This document shows, piece after piece, positions 31,251-39,756 of a stretch of DNA of 41,039 nt; position 1 is the first letter of the stretch, and each line of letters opens with the position of its first letter. The position numbers and the translations under genes were made by a program. The stretch comes from Burkholderiaceae bacterium (GTDB lineage: Bacteria > Pseudomonadota > Gammaproteobacteria > Burkholderiales > Burkholderiaceae_C): the NCBI GenBank assembly GCA_004322085.1, contig SCRR01000058.1, positions 1 to 41,039 of the forward strand, read 5' to 3'. Under the pieces are notes generated by a model. That model was not told the DNA's origin. It did not search any database and worked only from the letters and a program-made list of their open reading frames with translations.

Positions 31251-33356
31251 ATGCCTATGGCCATACCTTCTCGCCGAGCAGTAACGGCCGTCGGCAGTAA
31301 GCCAAGTAGGTCTGCTCCTGCTGCGAAGAAGGCAGCGGCCAAGAACTCTCCGTACCAGCTCCGCATTTCGCGTCTGACGGTCGACAAACTCGGCGTCAAG
31401 CTGTACGACAAGGCCAGTGCGGTAGTGGCTGAGCTCATCGCCAACGGCTACGACGCTGACGCCGAAACCGTCACGGTGCGACTTCCACTCAACCTGCAAC
31501 TGGCTTCACAGGCCGGCGGCAAGCTGAAGGATCTCGGCTACGTCATCGAGGTTGAGGACGATGGCCACGGTATGACGCCCGAGGAGGCCATCGGCTTCTA
31601 TCTGCGGGTAGGTACCGACCGCAGAACGCGCAAGGGCGAGGACGGTAGTAAGTCACGGAAGAAGAAGCGGCCCGTCATGGGTCGCAAAGGCATCGGAAAG
31701 CTGGCGCCCTTTGGGATTTGCCGCTGCATCGAGGTGTGGTCCGCCGGCGGTCCCAAAACGAAAGACGGCTACGCCATCACGCACTTCTTCATGGACTTCG
31801 ACAAGATCGTTACCGACGACGACGAGGCCGTGCCGCTCGAAGTCGGCAGCGAAGATCGTGGCTGGAGCAAGAAGTCGGGAACGCGCATCAGGTTGACGTC
31901 GTTCCTAGCCAAGCGCGTTCCTGATCAGGAGACATTCTTGCGCCAGTTGGCAGTCCGGTTTACGTTCGCCAAGCCGGACTTCAAGATCATGATCGTCGAC
32001 ACGGCCACCAACGGGGCAAAGCCGATAAAGGTCAATCCGCTAGACATACCATTGCTCCCCGGTTCGAAGATCGACTTGGCCAGCCGCCCCGTCATCGCTG
32101 ACAACGGCTCCACGCTTCCCGTGTCGGGCTGGCTCGGTATGGCCAAGGAGGCGTACAAGAACGAAGAGATGATGGGCGTACGCATCTACGCCCGCGGCAA
32201 GATCGCGGGCGTGACGCGGGACTTCAACCAGCCCGCCGGGTTCACCGGCGAGTTCGCGATGCGTTCATACTTGGTGGGCCAGGTTGAGGCGGAGTGGTTG
32301 GATCTCGACAACGGTGACGACCTCGTACGAACCGACCGCCAGGACATCCTCTGGTCGTCAGACTATGGCGAGTTGCTGCGACGCTGGGGAGCTGAGCTCA
32401 TTAAGGAGATCGCCCGCATCTCGCGTGAGCCACGCCGCGTGCGCGTGCGCGACGAGTTTCTGCGCAAATCTGGCATCGAGGACAGAGCGCGCCAGCGGTT
32501 CGGCGATAAGCAAGTGGCTCGCGTCGCCATCGACTTGGCCAAGAAGTTTGGCGGCTTTGCCGCCGAGGACGAGCTGAGCGACGACGTTTACGTCGAAGAC
32601 CTTTCTCAGATCATCTTGTCGGTTGCACCGCACCAAGCACTGATGGAGGCTTTCCACGAATTCACCAATCAGGTGACCAAAGGCGAGGCCTCGATCGACC
32701 AGATGCTGGACATCTTCAGCAAGGCGCAGATCGCGGAACTGGCCTCGTACGCACAGATCGCGGCCCAACGCGTCCGGGTGATCAAGGACCTCGAGCAAAT
32801 CATCGACGTGTCGATGGACGAGAGCCAGTTTCAAGCACTGATTGCGCAGGCGCCCTGGCTTATCGAGCCATCTTGGACCGTGATCACGAAGAATCAGAGT
32901 TTGAAGAACTTCAAGCACGCGTTCGAGAAGTTCTGGAAACGCACCCATGGGACCGATGTCGTCCTTGCGATTGACCACGAAGGGAAACGCCCGGACTTTA
33001 CCTTGGTTAGCATCGACGGCCTGTTGCACATCATCGAAATCAAGAAGGCAGGTCATGCCTTTGACGACACTGACTTTGATCGGCTCATCAACTACGTCGA
33101 TGCGTTTGAACGATTCTTCAAAGAGAACGAAAAGACCGTGGCAGAGTTTTACAGGGAGTGGCGTATTGACGTCGTGGCGGATGGAGAGAAGCTGAAGAAG
33201 AGTCCAAATCAACGCGCATACGCCGGCTTGGTCAAAGATGGGCGCGTTAGACGCATGTCCTGGCTTGATTTCTTGAGCGGGGCAAAGAAGGTCCACGAGC
33301 AGTTCCTGGACGTGCATGATCTCGGCGTCGAAAAGCGCCAGGGGAAGAAGACATGA
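31251..33356 (+). CDS. GHKL (HATPase_c/MORC-like) ATPase with a C-terminal PD-(D/E)XK/DUF4263-like nuclease domain (protein 1)
   Basis: N box VVAELIANGYDADAETV, G1 IEVEDDGHGM, G2 MGRKGIGKLAPFGI; C-terminus FQALIAQAPWLIEPSW...KRPDFTLVSIDGLLHIIEIKKAG. The ORF opens at 31182, but GGAGA precedes ATGs at 31251 and 31257. Confidence 0.82.
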   Translation: MPMAIPSRRAVTAVGSKPSRSAPAAKKAAAKNSPYQLRISRLTVDKLGVKLYDKASAVVAELIANGYDADAETVTVRLPLNLQLASQAGGKLKDLGYVIEVEDDGHGMTPEEAIGFYLRVGTDRRTRKGEDGSKSRKKKRPVMGRKGIGKLAPFGICRCIEVWSAGGPKTKDGYAITHFFMDFDKIVTDDDEAVPLEVGSEDRGWSKKSGTRIRLTSFLAKRVPDQETFLRQLAVRFTFAKPDFKIMIVDTATNGAKPIKVNPLDIPLLPGSKIDLASRPVIADNGSTLPVSGWLGMAKEAYKNEEMMGVRIYARGKIAGVTRDFNQPAGFTGEFAMRSYLVGQVEAEWLDLDNGDDLVRTDRQDILWSSDYGELLRRWGAELIKEIARISREPRRVRVRDEFLRKSGIEDRARQRFGDKQVARVAIDLAKKFGGFAAEDELSDDVYVEDLSQIILSVAPHQALMEAFHEFTNQVTKGEASIDQMLDIFSKAQIAELASYAQIAAQRVRVIKDLEQIIDVSMDESQFQALIAQAPWLIEPSWTVITKNQSLKNFKHAFEKFWKRTHGTDVVLAIDHEGKRPDFTLVSIDGLLHIIEIKKAGHAFDDTDFDRLINYVDAFERFFKENEKTVAEFYREWRIDVVADGEKLKKSPNQRAYAGLVKDGRVRRMSWLDFLSGAKKVHEQFLDVHDLGVEKRQGKKT

Positions 33357-34786
33357 GCAAGCTGCGCGCGGTCAGCCTGTTTTCCAACTGCGGCGCCGGC
33401 GACGTAGGCTACCGCGCAGCCGGCTTCCGCTTCGACGTGATGGCGGAACTTGACCCGCGTCGCCTCGACGTTTGTCTGCTCAATCACCCTGGAGCCGAAG
33501 GCGTCCCCGGTGACTTGCGCAAGACGTGGCAGACCGTGATCAAAAAATACCGTGCGCGCGCAGGACAGGCGCGCCCGGCCCTGCTCTGCGCTTGCCCACC
33601 GTGCCAAGGAATGAGTTCTGCGAGATCGGGTAAGGGTAGCCACGATGACGCCGAGGCAGGTTCAAAGGATGAGCGAAACCTGCTGGTTACGGTGATCGCC
33701 AACGTCGCGTTGAAGCTGATGCCTTCCCTCATCGTTGTCGAGAACGTCCCGGCGTTCTTCACTCGCAAGGTGCATCACCCCAAAGACAAGAAACCGGTCT
33801 CCGCCGCGAACTACCTCATCACCTCGCTGGCTGACCACTATGTTGCGTTTCCGTTGGTCGCGGACCTCTGCGACTTCGGCGTGCCGCAGTCGCGCAACCG
33901 CGCGTTCCTGACTTTCGTGCGCAGGGACCTTCCGGGACTCAAAGAGCTGCTGCACATTGGTAGGACGCCGTTTCCGCGAGCTACGCATGCACCCGACGTT
34001 GGCAATGCAACACCGGTGTCACTAGCGGACGCGCTGGCGGAATTCGCGCTCCCCGATCTGGACGCGGCTTCGCCCGAAACTGCCCGAGCGGATGAGTACG
34101 CCGGCTTCCACTCCGTGCCCGTGTGGGACGAACGCACTTACGCCATGGTGGCGGCAATTCCGGCCGGCACGGGTCGCAGCGCATGGGACAATGACGTCTG
34201 CCATCACTGCGGACCGGTTAAGGTGTTGCCCGACACGGTCACTTGTCCGAAGTGCTCGGAGCCGCTTCTTCGTCCCATCGTGCGGGAGGACGATGGCAGC
34301 TATCGACTGATCAAGGGGTTCAAGAGCAGCTATCGCAGGATGTATGCCGACCGCCCTGCCGCCACAGTCACCACCGCCAGCGGACACATTGGCAGCGACT
34401 ACACGATCCATCCGACGCAGAACCGTTTGCTCAGCCCGTTGGAGTGCTCCCTCCTTCAAACCTTCCCGAGCGATTTCAAGTGGGGCGACGCTGTCAAGAA
34501 ACTTGGCCATACCAACGTACGCGAAATGATCGGCGAGGCCGTTCCGCCAGCGTTCACCAAGCTGCATGGGGAGGTGTTACACGGCATCTTGAAGCGCGAG
34601 TGGGCCCGCGCACCCATGGCTTCAAGTGACGAGCGGATCGCCAAGGGATGGACGAAGCTCGCCACGGCATCCAAGAAGGACGGCCGCAAGGACCCTCGCG
34701 ACTACTTTGACTATGCGAAGCCAGCCGCCCGTGCCGCGCCGCCGAGTAAGCGCGTTGGCAGTACGTCGGCGCCCGCGCGGGACTGA
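33353..34786 (+). CDS. DNA (cytosine-5-)-methyltransferase with a zinc-ribbon-like insertion
   Basis: SLFSNCGAGDVGYRAAGF (I), PPCQGMS (IV), VVENVPAFF (VI), VPQSRNRAF (VIII), IGEAVPPAF (X); insert CHHCGPVKVLPDTVTCPKC. ATGA overlap with GHKL protein 1. Confidence 0.93.
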   Translation: MSKLRAVSLFSNCGAGDVGYRAAGFRFDVMAELDPRRLDVCLLNHPGAEGVPGDLRKTWQTVIKKYRARAGQARPALLCACPPCQGMSSARSGKGSHDDAEAGSKDERNLLVTVIANVALKLMPSLIVVENVPAFFTRKVHHPKDKKPVSAANYLITSLADHYVAFPLVADLCDFGVPQSRNRAFLTFVRRDLPGLKELLHIGRTPFPRATHAPDVGNATPVSLADALAEFALPDLDAASPETARADEYAGFHSVPVWDERTYAMVAAIPAGTGRSAWDNDVCHHCGPVKVLPDTVTCPKCSEPLLRPIVREDDGSYRLIKGFKSSYRRMYADRPAATVTTASGHIGSDYTIHPTQNRLLSPLECSLLQTFPSDFKWGDAVKKLGHTNVREMIGEAVPPAFTKLHGEVLHGILKREWARAPMASSDERIAKGWTKLATASKKDGRKDPRDYFDYAKPAARAAPPSKRVGSTSAPARD

Positions 34787-34793
34787 GGTTCGA

Positions 34794-35249
34794 TCACCGC
34801 GGTTCGAGGAACGCCCGTAGCCGTGCTTCCAGGCGAGGCACGTCCCGGACTTCGCATTCCCAAACGACGAGAACCTCCCAGCCCAACGCGCCGAGTGCGT
34901 CCAGGTTCCACTGATCTCGTCGGCGATTGCCTTCGATCTTCGCCGCCCAGGTACTGGCGTTGTTGACGGGGCGCGTCGCACGTTTGCAGTCTTCGTGGCC
35001 ATGCCAGAAGCAGCCGTGGACGAGCACGATCTTGCGATGGCGCGGCAATACGACATCGGGCGTACCGGGCAAATCTTTCCGATGCAGCCGGAATCGATAG
35101 CCCATGGTATGCAGGATGCGTCGAACGCGCATCTCCGGCACCGTGTCACGCCCTTTCACTGCCAGCATGCGTCGCCGGGTCTCCGGAGTCACCTTCGCGT
35201 ACGCCGGCACCGACGCGCCGGGGTTGTCAGGCATCGAAGGTTCACGCAT
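34794..35249 (-). CDS. vsr: Very short patch repair endonuclease (Vsr family)
   Basis: RRRMLAVKGRDTVPEMRVRRILHTMGYRFRLHRKDLPGTPDVVLPRHRKIVLVHGCFWHGHEDCKRATRPVNNASTWAAKIEGNRRRD. Confidence 0.95.
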   Translation of the reverse strand: MREPSMPDNPGASVPAYAKVTPETRRRMLAVKGRDTVPEMRVRRILHTMGYRFRLHRKDLPGTPDVVLPRHRKIVLVHGCFWHGHEDCKRATRPVNNASTWAAKIEGNRRRDQWNLDALGALGWEVLVVWECEVRDVPRLEARLRAFLEPR

Positions 35250-35724
35250 AGACGAACTCGGCGCGAGCTACCGCAGGCTCCTGCACGCGAACGCCCAGGC
35301 GCACAAAGACGCCATGTCGATAGCCGAGCTGCTGGCAGTAGCCACGCAGCTTTTCGAAGTCACGATCGTCCGACTCGGGGTTGTTCGACTTCTTGAGCTC
35401 GAAGACGATGTGGTTGTCGGTCGTTCCTCTCTTGTGGACGATCACGTCGGGAAACACGCGACTGCCGTGTTCTCCGTCATCACCGGAGCCAAAGGCAATC
35501 TCCTTCGGATCGTGGCCGTCGCGGTTGTATTCGCAATCAACGTCCCAACCGGGAAACGCTTGTTCGACGTAGATCGCCAACCGATGCGTGACGGTTCGCT
35601 CGTTCACGTCCGACCACAGCAAGTAAGCGTCGCGCTCGAGCAAGGTTTGCACCGCGTGAACGACCGCCTCGGCCAGAGCTTGATCACCCTGGCAACTCGC
35701 CTTCAACGAATCGACCCCAGTCAC
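35242..35724 (-). CDS. Small PD-(D/E)XK-like nuclease (hypothetical protein)
   Basis: 160 aa; NERTVTHRLAIYVEQAFPGWDVDCEYNR...RVFPDVIVHKRGTTDNHIVFELKKS fits E...PD...ExK. 8-nt overlap with vsr and 4-nt overlap with abiEii. Confidence 0.65.
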   Translation of the reverse strand: MTGVDSLKASCQGDQALAEAVVHAVQTLLERDAYLLWSDVNERTVTHRLAIYVEQAFPGWDVDCEYNRDGHDPKEIAFGSGDDGEHGSRVFPDVIVHKRGTTDNHIVFELKKSNNPESDDRDFEKLRGYCQQLGYRHGVFVRLGVRVQEPAVARAEFVYA

Positions 35725-36623
35725 GTCGGACCGCCCTTCGAGAGATTGCCTGCGGACAGTTCGCTGGCGCGACGCGCGTGAGGTAGCAGAAATTCGGCGA
35801 GGGCCGACACGACGCCGCCAAGGCCCAAGACTTCCATTCCCAAGTCACGCACGAAGGCTTGCCATTGCCGCTGCTTGGCAGCGTCGTTCGCAAACGTTGC
35901 GCTCAGTGCTTCGGGCGCCTCGGTGGGCAGCGCCGTGCCGCGGCGCTCGAAAGTGGCAGCAACGGCGCGCGCCAGGCGATCATCGTTGAAATCGTACGTC
36001 CGGCTGAGCACCCACACGTCGTAGAAGTCCTTCATTCGGCTGTTCGCAAGTCCCAAAGCAACCATCGCTTGGAACTTCTCCGCGATTACGGTTTCGCGTG
36101 CGTATGCACGAAGCTTCGGCTGGGGCAAGTCGAGAAGAACCGGCAACTCCACTTCTTCGAGTCCTGGCTCGATGGCATCCCCAAAGCCGATGTCGATCAC
36201 TACCGTGATGCGAGCACCGGAAAGCCGCGCAGTGGTGCGAAGCCGCAAGCCGCCGTAGTCCAGCTCTTCCCTGATCAACTCGACGCGCAAACCCTCAACG
36301 TCGAATTCGATACCGTCGTTCAGCACGATGGCGCATATCTCGCGGAAGGTCGCGAGCATCGGTTCGGGTGCCGGGTCGCCGTAGCCCAGCAGATCCACGT
36401 CGCGTGTCGGGCGGTGTGGATCTTCGAACCACGTCGTCATTAGCATCGCCCCTTTCAATACGAAGCGGTCACGATGCGGCGAGATGCTGAGCCTGTGCAA
36501 TAGTCGTTCGATGGCGTAGCGCGTCAAAAGAAGATCGAGCGCCTGGCCCTTCTGCTTGGCGAGATTGAGCAGTCGCGCCCTCACCGAGGCACCGACGTCC
36601 CGCGACTTCTTGGTATCAGCCAT
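35721..36623 (-). CDS. abiEii: AbiEii/AbiGii-family nucleotidyltransferase toxin
   Basis: RDRFVLKGAMLMTTWFEDPHRPTRDVDLLGYG nucleotidyltransferase motif; ETVIAEKFQAMVALGLANSRMKDFYDVW. Confidence 0.9.
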   Translation of the reverse strand: MADTKKSRDVGASVRARLLNLAKQKGQALDLLLTRYAIERLLHRLSISPHRDRFVLKGAMLMTTWFEDPHRPTRDVDLLGYGDPAPEPMLATFREICAIVLNDGIEFDVEGLRVELIREELDYGGLRLRTTARLSGARITVVIDIGFGDAIEPGLEEVELPVLLDLPQPKLRAYARETVIAEKFQAMVALGLANSRMKDFYDVWVLSRTYDFNDDRLARAVAATFERRGTALPTEAPEALSATFANDAAKQRQWQAFVRDLGMEVLGLGGVVSALAEFLLPHARRASELSAGNLSKGGPT

Positions 36624-37239
36624 GCGACGTCAGCGCCACGAGGTACGGCTCCATGGCTTTCCAGACCTTAGCCTTAGCCGCCTGACTGGAGATTTCCGAA
36701 GGCGTCACCTTCTTCTGCCTCAGGCTTTCGCGCAGACCTTCGAGAGCAACGTTGATGCCAACGGTCTGGCGGTAGCGGAACAGATCTGCGACGGTCCGAG
36801 CAATGCCGAACACGGGAACGGCGACGCCATCGACGAGGTGCCATTCCACGTCTTCTTGCAGACGCACATCGTCAAAGCGCGCAAAGCGCACTGGTGGATA
36901 GGTAAACTTAGGGTGCCAGTCCTTCGTGCCGATGGCCATCCAGATTTTGGCGGGAATCTGATCCGTAAGGCCATGGAACGCGAGGGCTGACGTGAGACAG
37001 ATGACTCCTTTTGGAACGAGCTTCGCTGCCTCTGCGAGAGAGTGATTCACGTCGAGAGGCGCATCGGGCAATTGGTACAGACCGCGCGCCAGCCGGACGA
37101 TCAACCCGTCACGCTCAAGCCGTGACACCGTGGCCGCCGTGGCGCCCGATGCGATCAATTCGCTCAAACGCGCCATCCCCCTAGCGCGCAGGTGCGCCAT
37201 GACGATGTCGCGGTGGCTGAGAGGCTGGGAGGCAGGCAT
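36616..37239 (-). CDS. abiEi: AbiEi-family antitoxin with an N-terminal winged HTH
   Basis: GMARLSELIASGATAATVSRLERDGLIVRLARGLYQLPDAPLDVNHSLAEAAKLVPKGVICLTSALAFHGLTDQIP; 8-nt overlap with abiEii. The track's 37242 start is TTG; ATG is at 37239. Confidence 0.9.
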   Translation of the reverse strand: MPASQPLSHRDIVMAHLRARGMARLSELIASGATAATVSRLERDGLIVRLARGLYQLPDAPLDVNHSLAEAAKLVPKGVICLTSALAFHGLTDQIPAKIWMAIGTKDWHPKFTYPPVRFARFDDVRLQEDVEWHLVDGVAVPVFGIARTVADLFRYRQTVGINVALEGLRESLRQKKVTPSEISSQAAKAKVWKAMEPYLVALTSHG

Positions 37240-37244
37240 CAATG

Positions 37245-37272
37245 ATACAAAACCTAGGAAGGTTTCTGGTAT
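37245..37272. promoter_or_regulatory. Candidate AbiEi operator dyad
   Basis: ATAC-N1-AAACCT-AGGA-AGGTTT-N3-GTAT. The inner 6-bp arms are perfect (37250-37265). It lies just upstream of the abiEi start. Confidence 0.5.
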
Positions 37273-37307
37273 TTTCCGATGTTTTATATCAAAATGCCAG
37301 CGTCCCG

Positions 37308-39512
37308 CTACGAAGCTGGCACCTCCCCGGGTGAACTCGTGGCAGGCACGATAGCCGATACGGAGGTGGGCTCGTCCAAGAGGCCCAGCATATCGGTGAT
37401 GACGTTCGGGAAGTCACCCACCGGCGCCAGCCGCGCAAGCAACTGCATCGTCTCCTTACCGCCAAAGTCGGCGATCTGCCTCAGCCGGGCGTCCGTGGCC
37501 GTGGGATCGGAAGCCAGGAGAAGCGCGCGAAGGTACTCCACGTGAAGATTTCGGGCCTCCGCAAGCACCTCCGACCAGGTAGTGACGGTAATCCGAGTGT
37601 TGTGCTCCTCGAAGCCGCCTCTGTCGTGACCCACTAGAAGGCCGCGCACCGTGATTTTGGGGCTCGTGTAGGCAGCGCGGATGATCCTCAGGTACTCACC
37701 GAGTTGCTCGTACTCGACGGGCTGCAAGGTCTTTCCTGCCTCTGGCCCCTTCAACTCGAAGACGATGAGTTCTTCAAGGCCGCCAGGATCGCTTAAGAAC
37801 ACGAAGTCCGGCTTCAACTTGGCCTTTTCACCCACGATCGACCATTCGCCAAGGGCCTCGTCAGGTTTGTGCTTCTGCGTCACCAGCGTCTTGATCGATT
37901 CATTGGCCGTGAGACGCTCCCAGCGTGGTCCCAAGAGCCAAGGGAAAGTCTCAATCAATCTCTGCAGATGCGTCTCAGTCTTGTCCTGTTCGATCATGCG
38001 TCGCATGACCGTGATCGCGGCGATACGCTGTGCCATCGTGACAGCGAGCCCCATGGCTTCGGGAACCATGCTCTTCCGAAGGTTCTCGACCAGCGTCGCG
38101 AAAACCGCTGAGTCCGAGTCCAGCGATGAAAAGACCTTCTCCCACAAGCTCTTGGTCAGGAGCCGGGTCGGCGCATGCGTCCAAGCTTCCGTGAAACTCT
38201 TCGTCGCCCGGTCCTTCGCCTCTTCGTCATTAGCCAGGTTTGGCAGGACCTCGCTCAAGAGTTCGGCGAGCGCCTCTTCCTCTGCTCCGGTGAGGGTGGA
38301 CTTTGGCGAAACGGCCCGAATGCGGGTAATGATCTCCTTCTTGGGCTGCTGGCCACGCCACTTGCGAAATTCTTCGAGCCAGTGCGAGATCCTGGAGTTG
38401 CCCCATTGCTGAAACGCAATGGTGTCGTCCGTGTCCCAATCGATCGACCGCCGATCTGTGGAGACGACATCGTTGGGCAGTTCGTCCAGCCAATCGGCTT
38501 CGATCACGCCGTACAGGTAGCGGCTCAGGATCTCCTTACCCTTGACGTCGAAAAAGAACGGTCGATCCTGCGCGATCTTCCCATGCGCATAGACGCCAAT
38601 GCCGGCGTTCTCGATCGACCAGTCCGATCCCTGTAAGCTGACGAACTTGATCCAGTAGCGAACCTGCCGCGCGACCCCGTTGATCGTCAGAATTTCTTCG
38701 ATGGGGTTATTCCAGTCGCCGAACCCGAAGTCGTGCAACGGTGGCAGTGCCTGGTCGGGAGTGATCCGCTTGCCGTTGATGTTGATCACGAAGTCGGGCC
38801 GCAACATCGACACCGTGAAGCGGCGCCCCATTGACTGCAGCAAGGTCTCCACGTTCATCGCCTTCTTCAACGTCGTGTTCCGAAGAAACACGCACACGCC
38901 GCCCTTGCCAGCATCGACGTTGTCGATGAAGTGCTTGTACGCGCTCTCATGACCGCTTTGCTTCACCAACGCCTTGAAAGCGGCCTCATCGACGCCGTCA
39001 GCGATTACCTCCGGTTCATAGCTTCCGGCCAGCGCTGATCCTGACTTCGCAATCAGTTCCTTCAACGAAAATCGGAGCCAGTAGAAACGCTGTTCCGGCT
39101 TCGGTTCCTCCCTTCGCTGCACATTGTTGGGCGTCGAAACGATGTCCACCGTCCCTGCGATGCCGAAGCCGGCCAACTTTCCAATGCCCTTTCGGCCCAT
39201 CGGTAGCCGGCCACCTGGCGTCAATTCGGTGGGCGACGTACGCCGATTCCGACCAATGACCAAAAATTCGTCGGTGAGCTCGTCGCGGGTCATTCCGCGA
39301 CCGTCGTCCGTGATGACGATGGTGGGACGACCATCCTCGCCGTGGGCCGTCAGCTCGATGTGGACCGTGTTCGCATCTGCATCCCAGCAGTTGGATAGAA
39401 ACTCAGCGACGACATTGGTAGGTTTGTTCTGGTACAGCTTTATGCCGAGGTGCTCAATCACCCGATTGGAAAACTCCAACTTGAATGGCTTGACCATATC
39501 TCCAATCGGCAT
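37308..39512 (-). CDS. GHKL (HATPase_c/MORC-like) ATPase with a C-terminal PD-(D/E)XK/DUF4263-like domain (protein 2)
   Basis: N box VVAEFLSNCWDADANTV, G1 IVITDDGRGM, G2 MGRKGIGKLAGFGI; C-terminus LQRLIETFPWLLGPRW...KPDFVFLSDPGGLEELIVFELKGPE. AGGAGA precedes the ATG. Confidence 0.82.
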   Translation of the reverse strand: MPIGDMVKPFKLEFSNRVIEHLGIKLYQNKPTNVVAEFLSNCWDADANTVHIELTAHGEDGRPTIVITDDGRGMTRDELTDEFLVIGRNRRTSPTELTPGGRLPMGRKGIGKLAGFGIAGTVDIVSTPNNVQRREEPKPEQRFYWLRFSLKELIAKSGSALAGSYEPEVIADGVDEAAFKALVKQSGHESAYKHFIDNVDAGKGGVCVFLRNTTLKKAMNVETLLQSMGRRFTVSMLRPDFVININGKRITPDQALPPLHDFGFGDWNNPIEEILTINGVARQVRYWIKFVSLQGSDWSIENAGIGVYAHGKIAQDRPFFFDVKGKEILSRYLYGVIEADWLDELPNDVVSTDRRSIDWDTDDTIAFQQWGNSRISHWLEEFRKWRGQQPKKEIITRIRAVSPKSTLTGAEEEALAELLSEVLPNLANDEEAKDRATKSFTEAWTHAPTRLLTKSLWEKVFSSLDSDSAVFATLVENLRKSMVPEAMGLAVTMAQRIAAITVMRRMIEQDKTETHLQRLIETFPWLLGPRWERLTANESIKTLVTQKHKPDEALGEWSIVGEKAKLKPDFVFLSDPGGLEELIVFELKGPEAGKTLQPVEYEQLGEYLRIIRAAYTSPKITVRGLLVGHDRGGFEEHNTRITVTTWSEVLAEARNLHVEYLRALLLASDPTATDARLRQIADFGGKETMQLLARLAPVGDFPNVITDMLGLLDEPTSVSAIVPATSSPGEVPAS

Positions 39513-39756
39513 CGCTATCTCCTGTGTCTGAGTTCCCCTCCTTGGTCATGCCGTCACGTCTGCCCCGCGGAGTAGCCTATTTGTAACAGATCGCAGCTTG
39601 CCCACCGGAAGATGGGCGGAGCATTCTTCATTGGAGGCGGATGACGACGTAGAGAAACCGGTGGAAGTATCGAACTACCTTCTGCAATCATGTCAGAGGC
39701 AACTGCATCCTGCACTCGCTGCTGTCAGCCACTAGGAAGCGACTAGTTCGGAACCT

